The notes under the pieces were generated by a model that saw only the letters and a program-made list of their open reading frames with translations, did no database searches and was not told the origin of the DNA. This document shows, piece by piece, positions 1 to 6,519 of a stretch of 7,918 bases of DNA. Position numbers and translations under genes: made by a program. Each line of letters opens with the position of its first letter. Within the stretch, counting starts at the first letter, position 1. This stretch comes from Polyangiaceae bacterium (GTDB lineage: Bacteria; Myxococcota; Polyangia; Polyangiales; Polyangiaceae). The DNA is taken from NCBI GenBank assembly GCA_025936205.1, contig JAICTU010000432.1, forward strand, positions 1 through 7,918, read 5' to 3'.

Positions 1-32
1 ACCGAGGCAACCGTGCAAGAACTCTCGGCGCT

Positions 33-1553
33 TCATGGCGTCGCCTCCGATGCTCCGGGCTCGAGCGGCTCGGCGCGCTTCACTGCCTTGGCTGGCTCGG
101 ACGGCCTGGCGAGCTCCGCGCCCTGCCCCAGCTCGAAATCCGTCGGCCGCTGCGCGCCGCGCTCGTACACGGCCTGCCCGTCGATGAACACTTCCGAGAC
201 GCGCGAGTAGACGGAGAGTGGATCGCCGGACCACACGACGATATCCGCCATCTTGCCGGGCTCGAGACTGCCCGTCTGCTGCTCGATGCCGAGCGTCCAG
301 GCGGCGTTGGATGTGATCCAGGAGAGCGCCACGTTGCGATCGATCGGCACGCCCGCGCGCCGCGCGGCGTTCAGGCTCTTGGCTGCCTCCTGGTTCAGGC
401 GCTGCACGAGGCTGGCGCTGTCCGAGTGCAGCGCCGCGCGCACACCGGCTTCCGAGAGCAGCGCGAGGTTCTCGCGGATCGTGTCGTAGGCCTCCAGCTT
501 GAAGCCCCACCAGTCCGCCCAGGTCGACACGCCCACGCCGCGCGCGGCGAGCACGTCACGGATCTTGTACGCCTCCACTGCGTGGTGGAAGGCGCGCACC
601 TGGAAGCCGAACTCGCGCGCCAGCTCCAGCATGCCGAGCATCTCGTCGGCGCGGTAGCAATGCATCTGCACCAGCACGCGGCCCTGCAGCGCGCCGAGCA
701 GCGTCTCCAGGCCGAAGTCGCGCGGGGGCATCAGCGGCGCGGGCTCGGGCGGGCCCCGGTGATCCCGCTGCTTCAGCTGCCAGGTTTGTTGCCGTGCTTG
801 CCAGTCGGAGAACTTGGCGCCGTACTCCAGCGCGGCCTGGAAGGCCTCGCGGTAGCCCGCCACGCTACCCATGCGCGTTGAGGGAGCTTGCTTGCGCTCA
901 CCGTACACGCGCTTCGGGTTTTCACCACAGGCCAGCTTCAGCACGGGCGGCGCGCCCGGGAACTTCATGTCCTCAATGCTGCGGCCCGGGATCAGCTTGA
1001 TCGCCACGCCTCGCCCGCCGATCAAGTTGGCCGAGCCCGGCAGGATCAACGCCGTGGTCACGCCCGCCGCCAGCGCGCGCGGCAACGCGGGATCCTGCGG
1101 CCAGAAGCCGTCGGCGGCGCGCACGTTCGCGGTCACTGGCCGCGTCGCTTCATTGCCGTCGTCGTTGCCCTCCAGGCCCGGCACGCCGAACATGCCCATG
1201 TGGCTGTGCGTGTCGATCAAGCCGGGCGTGATGTACGCGCCGTGCACATCGATCTCTCGAGCGCCACTGGGCACGTTCACGCGCGAGCGCGGCCCGACTG
1301 CCTCGATCCGACCGTCCTCGAACAGCACGACGCCATCGGGGATCTCCGCGCCTGCTCCGGTCATCAACGTGCCCCCGACCAGCGCGACCAGCGGAGACTC
1401 CACGTCGGCCACCACTGCCGGCTGTGACTCCCAGGGCAACGCGGGCGGACTGGGCAGCGGCCCCTGACTCATGCCGGCGGCACAACCCAACGCGACGCTG
1501 CAGCACACCCCAAGCGCCCCCCAGCGGGGCCGACATCGCATGGCTCGAACCAT
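33..1553 (-). CDS. Exported imidazolonepropionase-like amidohydrolase
   Basis: A metal-dependent hydrolase of the amidohydrolase superfamily, most like the imidazolonepropionase-related group; the substrate cannot be read from sequence. Numbered from the ATG at 1553 (506 aa), it has the metal-binding HxH pair in DTHSHMG (H116, H118), further histidines in QMHCY (H298) and AFHHAVE (H323/H324), and the catalytic aspartate in LHSDSAS (D378). The C-terminal part, EPGKMADIVVWSGDP, is typical of the family's closing beta-sandwich. The N-terminus is an export signal: basic residues, a hydrophobic stretch, then ALGCAAG, which could be a non-canonical lipobox (C24), so a lipoprotein or a periplasmic protein is expected. 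A TTG at 1577 extends the frame by 8 residues and a second ATG lies at 1541; I prefer 1553 because it gives a normal basic signal-peptide start. The last 40 or so residues are charged and alanine/proline-rich. Divergent from the mepA-like gene. Confidence 0.9.
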   Translation of the reverse strand: MVRAMRCRPRWGALGVCCSVALGCAAGMSQGPLPSPPALPWESQPAVVADVESPLVALVGGTLMTGAGAEIPDGVVLFEDGRIEAVGPRSRVNVPSGAREIDVHGAYITPGLIDTHSHMGMFGVPGLEGNDDGNEATRPVTANVRAADGFWPQDPALPRALAAGVTTALILPGSANLIGGRGVAIKLIPGRSIEDMKFPGAPPVLKLACGENPKRVYGERKQAPSTRMGSVAGYREAFQAALEYGAKFSDWQARQQTWQLKQRDHRGPPEPAPLMPPRDFGLETLLGALQGRVLVQMHCYRADEMLGMLELAREFGFQVRAFHHAVEAYKIRDVLAARGVGVSTWADWWGFKLEAYDTIRENLALLSEAGVRAALHSDSASLVQRLNQEAAKSLNAARRAGVPIDRNVALSWITSNAAWTLGIEQQTGSLEPGKMADIVVWSGDPLSVYSRVSEVFIDGQAVYERGAQRPTDFELGQGAELARPSEPAKAVKRAEPLEPGASEATP

Positions 1554-1655
1554 GGCACGGCTGAAGGCGTCCTCCAAGTAGCGGCAGCTGCGCCTGCGCG
1601 CTGAAGCTCGAGGGCGGGGTGACCCGCGCGAAAAGTTCGGTGCCGCGGGGAAGGT

Positions 1656-1665
1656 GGTCGCGACC
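1656..1665. promoter_or_regulatory. Ten-base perfect palindrome in a divergent promoter region
   Basis: GGTCGCGACC is a perfect palindrome lying 12 bases upstream of the TAGACT hexamer, about where a -35 element or an operator for the mepA-like gene would sit. It is also in the region that must drive the divergent amidohydrolase gene. A GC-rich palindrome of this length can arise by chance, so this is only a candidate protein-binding site. Confidence 0.2.
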
Positions 1666-1677
1666 TGCTTCCTTGGC

Positions 1678-1683
1678 TAGACT
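1678..1683 (+). promoter_or_regulatory. Candidate -10 element (TAGACT) for the mepA-like gene
   Basis: TAGACT matches four of six positions of the TATAAT consensus and ends 9 bases before the ATG at 1693. A transcript from it would begin at about 1690-1693, giving almost no leader. No Shine-Dalgarno sequence precedes the ATG, which agrees with leaderless translation. No good -35 element is seen 16-18 bases upstream. Confidence 0.4.
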
Positions 1684-1692
1684 GGGCACATC

Positions 1693-2484
1693 ATGGCTCG
1701 CTCCCCGTTCTGGCCGTGCGCGCTGGTCGTCGCGGCACTCGTGGGTTCGCCGCACGCGGCGTCGGCACGCGAGATCCGTCGGGAGCTTCCGGATCGCGAG
1801 CGCAACAACAGCGAGCTGCCGGAAAAATACCGCAAATCGCCCTATGCCATGATGTCGCTGAGCGTGGGCCTGCCCAACGCGGGCTGGCAGCTGCGCGCCA
1901 GAAAGCTGCGTTCCAGCGCACAGCTCTGGGTCCAGGATAAGAGCGTTCCCTACACCTACGGTCACCCGTCGCTGGTCTTGATGCTATATCGGACGGCGAA
2001 GCAGATCGCCAAGCAGAGCCCCGGCTCGCGGCTGCTGGTCGGCGATCTGTCGCGGGAGTTCGGCGGGCCTCTCTCCGGCCACAAGTCGCATCAGAGCGGC
2101 CGCGACGCGGACGTGGGCTTCTTCGTGATCGACGCCAAGGGGCACCAGCAGAACTCGCGACGGCTGCTGGCGTTCGACGCCGCCGGGCGCGCCAGAGACG
2201 GCAGCGGCGTGCGCTTCGACGACTACCGCAACTGGCTCCTGGTGCAACTCTGGCTCAAGGACGAACGGGCCTCGCTGGAGCATGTCTTCGTGGCCGCCCA
2301 CCTGCGCAAGCGCCTGCTCGACTTTGCGCGCGCGCGGCCGGCCTTCCGCCGCTACGTGGAGGACGCCGCGCAATTCCTGCATCAGCCCACCAAAGGCCTG
2401 CCGCACGACGACCACTTTCACGTGCGCATCGCCTGCCCCGAAAACCAGCAAGAACTCTGTTCGGGCCGCGTCGCCAAGCGCTAG
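1693..2484 (+). CDS. mepA: Penicillin-insensitive murein endopeptidase, MepA-like (M74)
   Basis: A zinc metallopeptidase that cleaves peptide cross-links in peptidoglycan and so works in the periplasm on cell-wall remodelling. The 263-residue product starts with a signal peptide (hydrophobic residues 8-19, likely cut after ASA at about residue 25). The family motifs are present: GPLSGHKSHQSGRDADVGFF at residues 125-144, with H130, H133 and D140 as expected zinc or active-site residues, and LPHDDHFHVRIACP at 236-249 with the HFH pair (H241, H243). The length matches the usual 260-280 aa. The ATG at 1693 is chosen because it starts the signal peptide. No Shine-Dalgarno site is visible, but a -10-like hexamer sits just upstream. 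The stop codon forms part of the TAGTAT hexamer before queE. The gene symbol is by family resemblance; deltaproteobacteria often have several such paralogs. Confidence 0.88.
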   Translation: MARSPFWPCALVVAALVGSPHAASAREIRRELPDRERNNSELPEKYRKSPYAMMSLSVGLPNAGWQLRARKLRSSAQLWVQDKSVPYTYGHPSLVLMLYRTAKQIAKQSPGSRLLVGDLSREFGGPLSGHKSHQSGRDADVGFFVIDAKGHQQNSRRLLAFDAAGRARDGSGVRFDDYRNWLLVQLWLKDERASLEHVFVAAHLRKRLLDFARARPAFRRYVEDAAQFLHQPTKGLPHDDHFHVRIACPENQQELCSGRVAKR

Positions 2485-2487
2485 TAT
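2482..2487 (+). promoter_or_regulatory. Candidate -10 element (TAGTAT) for queE, overlapping the mepA stop
   Basis: TAGTAT includes the TAG stop of the preceding gene and ends 8 bases before the queE ATG. The spacer is six C then TC, so there is no Shine-Dalgarno site at all. A transcript from this hexamer would start at or within a few bases of the ATG. The alternative is read-through from the upstream gene with unassisted initiation. No clear -35 element is seen. Confidence 0.4.
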
Positions 2488-2495
2488 CCCCCCTC

Positions 2496-3233
2496 ATGAA
2501 GCTGGCGCGGCTCGAAGATGGGCCTGAAATCTTCTTCTCCCTGCAGGGCGAAGGCAAAAACCAGGGCACGCCCAGCGTGTTCGTGCGCACCAGCCGCTGC
2601 AACCTGTATTGCTTCTGGTGCGACACCCCCTATACCTGGAACTGGCAAGGCTCTGGTTTTGCCCACGCCGCTGGGCGCGAGTACGAGCGCGAGCGCGAGA
2701 CGATCGAGCTCGAGGTGAGCGAGGTGGTTGCGCAGGTGCGGCGCTTCGACTGCCGGCGCGTGGTCTTGACCGGCGGCGAGCCGCTGTTGCAAGCCGCCGA
2801 GTGCGCAGCGCTCGGCAGCGCGTTGCACGCCCTGGACAGCCGCTACCAGATCGAGGTGGAGACCAACGGCACGATCTCCCCGTCGCCGGAGCTGGACGTG
2901 GTGATCGACCAGTACACGGTCTCGCCCAAGCTGGAGCACTCGCGCGTCGAACGGGGCTTGCGGCTCCGTCCTGCCGTGCTGGAGTCCTTCGCCCGCAACC
3001 CCAAGAGCGTGTTCAAGTTCGTGGTGGGCGACGCCGCCGACACGCGAGCCGTGCGCGAGCTGGCCGGAGCGCACGGCATCGATGCCGACCGCATCTACCT
3101 GATGCCGATCGGCACGACGCCTGCGGAGCTCGGCGCGCGCCGACCGGTGATCGCCGAGGCGTGCCTGCAGCATGGGTACCGCTTCTCGGATCGCCTGCAC
3201 ATCCACCTGTACGGCAACCGCCCTGGAGTATGA
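2496..3233 (+). CDS. queE: 7-carboxy-7-deazaguanine synthase QueE (radical SAM)
   Basis: A radical SAM enzyme that converts 6-carboxy-tetrahydropterin to 7-carboxy-7-deazaguanine, a step in making preQ0 and queuosine for tRNA. The 245-residue product opens with EIFFSLQGEGKNQGTPSVFV, typical of QueE. The 4Fe-4S ligands are the CX3CX2C motif RCNLYCFWCDT (C35, C39, C42), followed by a loop insertion of about 20 charged residues (50-70). The SAM-binding LTGGEPLL (91-98), VETNGT (121-126), TVSPK (141-145) and the C-terminal HIHLYGNRPGV are all in place, so the enzyme looks complete and active. No other queuosine gene (queC, queD, queF) is in the window. It begins 11 bases after the mepA-like stop and is followed after 4 bases by the kinase gene. 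Confidence 0.95.
   Translation: MKLARLEDGPEIFFSLQGEGKNQGTPSVFVRTSRCNLYCFWCDTPYTWNWQGSGFAHAAGREYERERETIELEVSEVVAQVRRFDCRRVVLTGGEPLLQAAECAALGSALHALDSRYQIEVETNGTISPSPELDVVIDQYTVSPKLEHSRVERGLRLRPAVLESFARNPKSVFKFVVGDAADTRAVRELAGAHGIDADRIYLMPIGTTPAELGARRPVIAEACLQHGYRFSDRLHIHLYGNRPGV
3225..3228 (+). promoter_or_regulatory. Shine-Dalgarno GGAG fixing the kinase start
   Basis: GGAG inside the last codons of queE lies 9 bases before the ATG at 3238. It favours that start over the longer in-frame ATG at 3172, which would overlap queE by 62 bases and add residues encoded by queE sequence read in another frame. It is the clearest Shine-Dalgarno site at this spacing in the window, and it belongs to the gene that most looks operon-internal. 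Confidence 0.65.
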
Positions 3234-3237
3234 GCTG

Positions 3238-4371
3238 ATGCAGCGAGCGCAGGACTGGATCATTCCCCCCGAAATCAGGGCCGCTTACGGCCTGGCTCCG
3301 GACGAGGCCAGCGACGAGATCGTGCACATGTCCAGCCTGATCAACCGCACCTATCTGGTGCGCGGGGCTCTGGGACATTGTGATCACGGAGATTGTGATC
3401 AGGGAGAAGGCCGGCGCCAGATGGTGGTGCAGCGCCTGCACCACGTGTTCGCCGCCAACGTGCACCTGGACATCGAAGCGGTGACTCGACATCTGGAGCT
3501 ACGGGGGCTGGAGACGCCGCGCATCCTGCGCAACCAGCAGGGCGCGCTGTGGACTCTGGAGGAGGGGACGTTGGAGGCGGGCCAGGCCCCGGGGGTCTGG
3601 CGCGCCATCAGCTACATCGAGGGGGTCACGATTCATCGCTCGAGCGACCCGGTCCAGCTGGGCAGCGCCGCCGAGCTGCTGGGGCGCTTTCACGGCGCGC
3701 TGTTCGATCTCGAGCACGAGTTCGTGCACATCCGGCCGCTGCACGACACCGCGCAGCACCTGCGCAAGCTGCGCGCCGCGCTCGACTCCGAGCGCGGGCA
3801 GCAAGACGCGGAAGCGCGCGAGCTCGGCGAGGCCATCCTGGAGCGGGCGCGCGGAATTCGCATCGACTTCAGCGAGTTTCCGCAGCGCGTGCTGCACGGC
3901 GACCCCAAGCTCTCCAACCTGCTATTTCAGCCGCTGGAGCCGCTGCGCGCACGCTGCATGATCGATCTCGACACGCTGGGCCGCGGCTTCTTGGCGTACG
4001 AGCTGGGCGACGCGCTGCGCTCGTGGACCAACCGCGCCGGCGAGGATCAGCTGGACGCCGAACTCGACGTCGGAGCACTGCGCGCCATCCTCACAGGGTA
4101 CGCGCGAGCCTGTCCCAGGGAGTTGCCATCGGCCGAGATCGCCTCCGGCATCGACGGCCTGGAGACGGTGTCGCTGGAGCTCGCCAGCCGCTTCGCCGCC
4201 GATGCGATCCTGGACAGCTATTTCGGCTGGGATGCCACGCGATTTCCGTCCCGGCGGGCGCACAATCTGGTGCGCGCCCGCGGGCAATTTTCGCTCGCGC
4301 GCTGCGTCCGCGAGCGAAGCCCGGAGCTGCGCGAGGCCGCCCGGCAAGCGCTCGCGAATCGCGGGATTTAG
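3238..4371 (+). CDS. APH-fold phosphotransferase, N-acetylhexosamine 1-kinase-like
   Basis: A small-molecule kinase of the aminoglycoside/choline phosphotransferase fold. The 377-residue product has the catalytic loop VLHGDPKLSNLLF (D222, N227) and the metal-binding MIDLDTLGRG (D243/D245) followed by YELGDALRSWTN (254-265). Other features resemble NahK-type N-acetylhexosamine kinases as I recall them: INRTYLVRG near residue 35, MVVQRLHHVF at 62-71, and the C-terminal pattern FAADAILDSYFGWD ... AHNLVRARGQF. A sugar or amino-sugar substrate is therefore the best guess, but not proven. An unusual insertion at residues 46-55 (GHCDHGDCDQ) comes from a 15-base tandem duplication between the first beta strands. 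Translation probably couples to queE, which ends 4 bases upstream. It could act in cell-wall sugar recycling, but that is inference. Confidence 0.83.
   Translation: MQRAQDWIIPPEIRAAYGLAPDEASDEIVHMSSLINRTYLVRGALGHCDHGDCDQGEGRRQMVVQRLHHVFAANVHLDIEAVTRHLELRGLETPRILRNQQGALWTLEEGTLEAGQAPGVWRAISYIEGVTIHRSSDPVQLGSAAELLGRFHGALFDLEHEFVHIRPLHDTAQHLRKLRAALDSERGQQDAEARELGEAILERARGIRIDFSEFPQRVLHGDPKLSNLLFQPLEPLRARCMIDLDTLGRGFLAYELGDALRSWTNRAGEDQLDAELDVGALRAILTGYARACPRELPSAEIASGIDGLETVSLELASRFAADAILDSYFGWDATRFPSRRAHNLVRARGQFSLARCVRERSPELREAARQALANRGI
3373..3402 (+). repeat. In-frame 15-base tandem duplication in the kinase gene
   Basis: Two adjacent 15-base units, 3373-3387 and 3388-3402, are identical at 13 of 15 positions and encode GHCDH then GDCDQ; the following GGAGAA starts like a third unit. 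The segment is clearly lower in GC than its surroundings, with repeated ATTGTGATCA. It falls in the turn between two N-terminal beta strands, where extra residues are tolerated. Confidence 0.8.
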
Positions 4372-4406
4372 AGAAAATCAGGGTCGCGCGAGCGCAGGGC
4401 GGGCAG

Positions 4407-4412
4407 TAATCT
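4407..4412 (+). promoter_or_regulatory. Candidate -10 element (TAATCT) for the ferredoxin gene
   Basis: TAATCT ends 6 bases before the GTG at 4419 in the 47-base gap after the kinase gene. It would place transcription initiation at or near the GTG. The purine-rich GGGCGGG upstream is too far from the start codon (about 13 bases) to be a good Shine-Dalgarno site. No convincing -35 element is visible. Confidence 0.35.
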
Positions 4413-4418
4413 CGGCCC

Positions 4419-4727
4419 GTGCCCAAGATCGAGTTTCTGGCCTCCCTGGCCGGCAGCGCCAAGCAGGCCGACGCGCCCGACGGTGGCGTGCTGCTCGAGA
4501 TCTGCGACGAGGCCCTGGCGCCGATCCCGTTTTCCTGCCGTTCCGCGAGCTGCGCAACCTGTCACATCGAGGTCCTGGAGGGCGCAGAGCTGCTCGAACC
4601 GCCCCTGGACGCCGAGCAGGATCTGCTCGATATCATCGGCGGTCCCCCCAACAGTCGCCTGGCTTGCCAGGCGATCGTGAAGCCCGGGGCGGGCCTGATC
4701 CGGCTCCGCTCGCTCGACGGCGGCTGA
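4419..4727 (+). CDS. [2Fe-2S] ferredoxin, plant/adrenodoxin fold
   Basis: A small cytoplasmic electron carrier. The 102-residue product contains the cluster motif FSCRSASCATCHIEV, with cysteines C40, C45 and C48 (CX4CX2C) and the fourth ligand C83 in RLACQAIV. This is the arrangement of plant-type [2Fe-2S] ferredoxins. The stretch ELLEPPLDAEQDLLD between the third and fourth ligands also fits the family. The start is a GTG, with no ATG available before the conserved N-terminal beta strand. The redox partner is unknown: no reductase or oxygenase lies in the window, and QueE, although an iron-sulfur radical SAM enzyme needing an electron donor, is only a speculative customer. The gene ends 4 bases from the end of apaH on the other strand. 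Confidence 0.9.
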   Translation: MPKIEFLASLAGSAKQADAPDGGVLLEICDEALAPIPFSCRSASCATCHIEVLEGAELLEPPLDAEQDLLDIIGGPPNSRLACQAIVKPGAGLIRLRSLDGG

Positions 4728-4731
4728 CGCT

Positions 4732-5583
4732 TCAGTCGCCGCGCGGAGTTGCCGGGGCGCGAGCTGTCGCTGCAATGCCCGTGCAGACGCAGCTATAACG
4801 CTGCTCGTCCCCCAGGCGCATCAGCGTGAGTGAGCGCCCCCAGGCGCAGCCCGTATCCAGCGCGAAGACATTGGGCGCGTCCGCGCGGCCTTGTAATGCC
4901 GCCCAGTGGCCAAAGATCACCCGCTCCTGCCGGGTCTTGCGCCCCAGGTGGGCGAACCAGGGAAGAAAGCCCGCGGGGCTGCCCGCCGCAGGGCCCTTGT
5001 AGCTCGCCTCCAACCGCCCCTCGGCGCTGCAGACTCTCATCCGAGTGAAGTACGCAATGATGACCCGCGCGCGCTGCGCGGGCGAGAGCTCGTCGCGGAG
5101 CAGATCGGGATCGACCTCGCCGGGCCCGAAGACGGCCTCCAACCGGTCCGGCTGCAACCACGGCTCTGCCTCGCGCGCCATCGCGCTGGCCTGCGCGAGA
5201 TCCCACTGCGGAGGAATGCCCGCGTGCACCATGCAGTAGCCGAGCTCGCGATCGACGTGCAGCAGCGGCTGCCGAGACAGCCAGTCCAGCAACTCGTGCC
5301 GATCGGGCGCCGCCAGCACCGGATCGAGGGTGTCGCCGGGCCGCAGACGGCGTACACCCGCCGCCACTGCCAGCAGGTGCAGCTCGTGATTGCCGAGCAC
5401 CACGCGGGCCGACTCTCCGAGCGAGCGCACGAAGCGCAGCACCTCGAGCGACCCGGGACCCCGATTCACCAGGTCCCCGACCAGCCAGAGCTGGTCCCGG
5501 CCAGCGGCGAAATCGACCTGTTTCAGCACGCAGCTCAAGGCTTCGTGGCAGCCCTGAATGTCACCCACCGCGTACACCGTCAT
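4732..5583 (-). CDS. apaH: Symmetrical bis(5'-nucleosyl)-tetraphosphatase ApaH
   Basis: Hydrolyses diadenosine tetraphosphate (Ap4A) to two ADP, and in other bacteria also removes Np4-type caps from RNA. The 283-residue product matches ApaH along its whole length (E. coli protein about 280 aa). Metallophosphoesterase motifs are GDIQGC (D8), LVGDLVNRGPGS (D37), VLGNHELHLLA (N65, H66), MVHAGIPPQWDL (H120) and IFGHWAALQG (H226), and the C-terminal ALDTGCAWGRSLT is diagnostic. The first motif has Q where E. coli has H (GDVHG); this variant is common in ApaH proteins and does not suggest inactivity. The ATG at 5583 is used because MTVYAVGD is the normal N-terminus, although the frame stays open far upstream. 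Lacks the ksgA/apaG context of E. coli; here it is divergent from a PAP2 phosphatase gene. Confidence 0.95.
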   Translation of the reverse strand: MTVYAVGDIQGCHEALSCVLKQVDFAAGRDQLWLVGDLVNRGPGSLEVLRFVRSLGESARVVLGNHELHLLAVAAGVRRLRPGDTLDPVLAAPDRHELLDWLSRQPLLHVDRELGYCMVHAGIPPQWDLAQASAMAREAEPWLQPDRLEAVFGPGEVDPDLLRDELSPAQRARVIIAYFTRMRVCSAEGRLEASYKGPAAGSPAGFLPWFAHLGRKTRQERVIFGHWAALQGRADAPNVFALDTGCAWGRSLTLMRLGDEQRYSCVCTGIAATARAPATPRGD

Positions 5584-5598
5584 GGTCGAGCAGTCTGT

Positions 5599-5604
5599 TA
5601 GCAT
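5599..5604 (+). promoter_or_regulatory. Candidate -10 element (TAGCAT) for the PAP2 gene
   Basis: TAGCAT lies in the 27-base gap between the divergent apaH and PAP2 starts and ends 6 bases before the PAP2 ATG, so the transcript would start at or next to the ATG. The gap is too short to hold two conventional promoters plus leaders. Any -35 region would fall inside the start of apaH; no good match is seen there. Confidence 0.35.
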
Positions 5605-5610
5605 CGAGAC

Positions 5611-6519
5611 ATGTTCCGGGCGAGGCTTCCGGGGGCTTCCCGTATGGCCGGCATGGCGCTGTCGTGGGCGGCGCTGGCCGTCGCCTGCACCGGCTACGAC
5701 TTGGCCATTTCGCGCGCGGTGGTGCAGCCCGGGTGCGCTTGGGCTGCCTTTGGCCAGCGCTTTGGCGAGTTGCCCGGGGTGATCGCCTTCGCGGTCGCCG
5801 CACTGGCCCTGTACGGGGAGCCGGCGCGCGCGCGGCCCCGCCTGGCGCGCGCGCTGCCCTGGCTGTTGTGCTCGGTGGCCGTGGCCGTGGCGGTAGCGCT
5901 CAGCGTGTACCGGTTCTTCGGGTATCGATTGCTCGGGGGGCGGTTGGGACCTCTCGCGCTGCTGTGCACGGGGGCGGGCAGCGCACTGACCACGCGCATC
6001 TGGCGCTCCCGGCAGGGCGAGGGCCACCCGCTATCCCCGCGCGTGCGGCGAGCTTGCGCCTGGACTGTGCGCTTGACCATCAGCAACTGGCTCGTGGTTT
6101 CCCTGTTGAAGCTCGCCTGGGGCAGGGTCCGATTCCGAGACCTGAGCCCGCTCGCGAGCGAGTTCACGCCCTGGTATTCGCCCCAGGGCTGGACCGGTCA
6201 TGCTTCGTTCCCCTCGGGTCATGCCGCGGCGGGCTGGTTGCTGCTCCCGGTCTTGCTGCTCTGGCCTCCCGGGTCGCGCGGCCATCGCTGGGCGTTCGCG
6301 GCGAGCTTCATCTGGGGCGCGTTCGTCGCCGCCAGCCGGGTGGTGGTCGGCGCCCATTACGCCTCGGACGTGCTGTTCTCCAGCGCGCTGGCCTTCGCGT
6401 TGATGGCGCTGGCTCCGTGGCAGGAGGCCTCACGGCCAGCAGGCGAAGAGCCGCGGCCCGAGGCAGGCGGCGCTCAGCGCCCCGCGGCACCCGTCCCGGA
6501 GCCAGAAGAGGGCAAGTAA
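5611..6519 (+). CDS. PAP2-family membrane phosphatase
   Basis: An integral membrane phosphatase of the PAP2 / type 2 phosphatidic acid phosphatase family, acting on lipid phosphates such as undecaprenyl pyrophosphate, phosphatidic acid or lipid A. The 302-residue product has about seven or eight hydrophobic segments (near residues 15-28, 55-68, 83-101, 112-126, 155-170, 207-219, 227-241, 252-267). The active-site motifs are KLAWGRVRF at 167-175 (K167, R174; the usual proline after the arginine is F175), FPSGHAAAG at 200-208 (H204) and SRVVVGAHYASD at 242-253 (R243, H249, D253). All catalytic residues are present. The last 35 residues are a charged, proline-rich cytoplasmic tail that overlaps the opposite-strand gene. 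Possible later starts exist at residues 12 and 15. The substrate cannot be assigned from sequence. Confidence 0.9.
   Translation: MFRARLPGASRMAGMALSWAALAVACTGYDLAISRAVVQPGCAWAAFGQRFGELPGVIAFAVAALALYGEPARARPRLARALPWLLCSVAVAVAVALSVYRFFGYRLLGGRLGPLALLCTGAGSALTTRIWRSRQGEGHPLSPRVRRACAWTVRLTISNWLVVSLLKLAWGRVRFRDLSPLASEFTPWYSPQGWTGHASFPSGHAAAGWLLLPVLLLWPPGSRGHRWAFAASFIWGAFVAASRVVVGAHYASDVLFSSALAFALMALAPWQEASRPAGEEPRPEAGGAQRPAAPVPEPEEGK

Noticed and set aside
1554..1965. Overlapping minus-strand open frame across the start of the mepA-like gene
   Set aside because: It is antisense to the clear MepA coding region, has no recognisable domain, and its rightmost part would need to share sequence with a well-supported gene.
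5584..6027. N-terminal extension of the apaH frame by 148 codons
   Set aside because: The upstream part is low-complexity and runs antisense to the PAP2 gene. ApaH normally starts at MTVYAVGD, and the ATG at 5583 gives the standard length.
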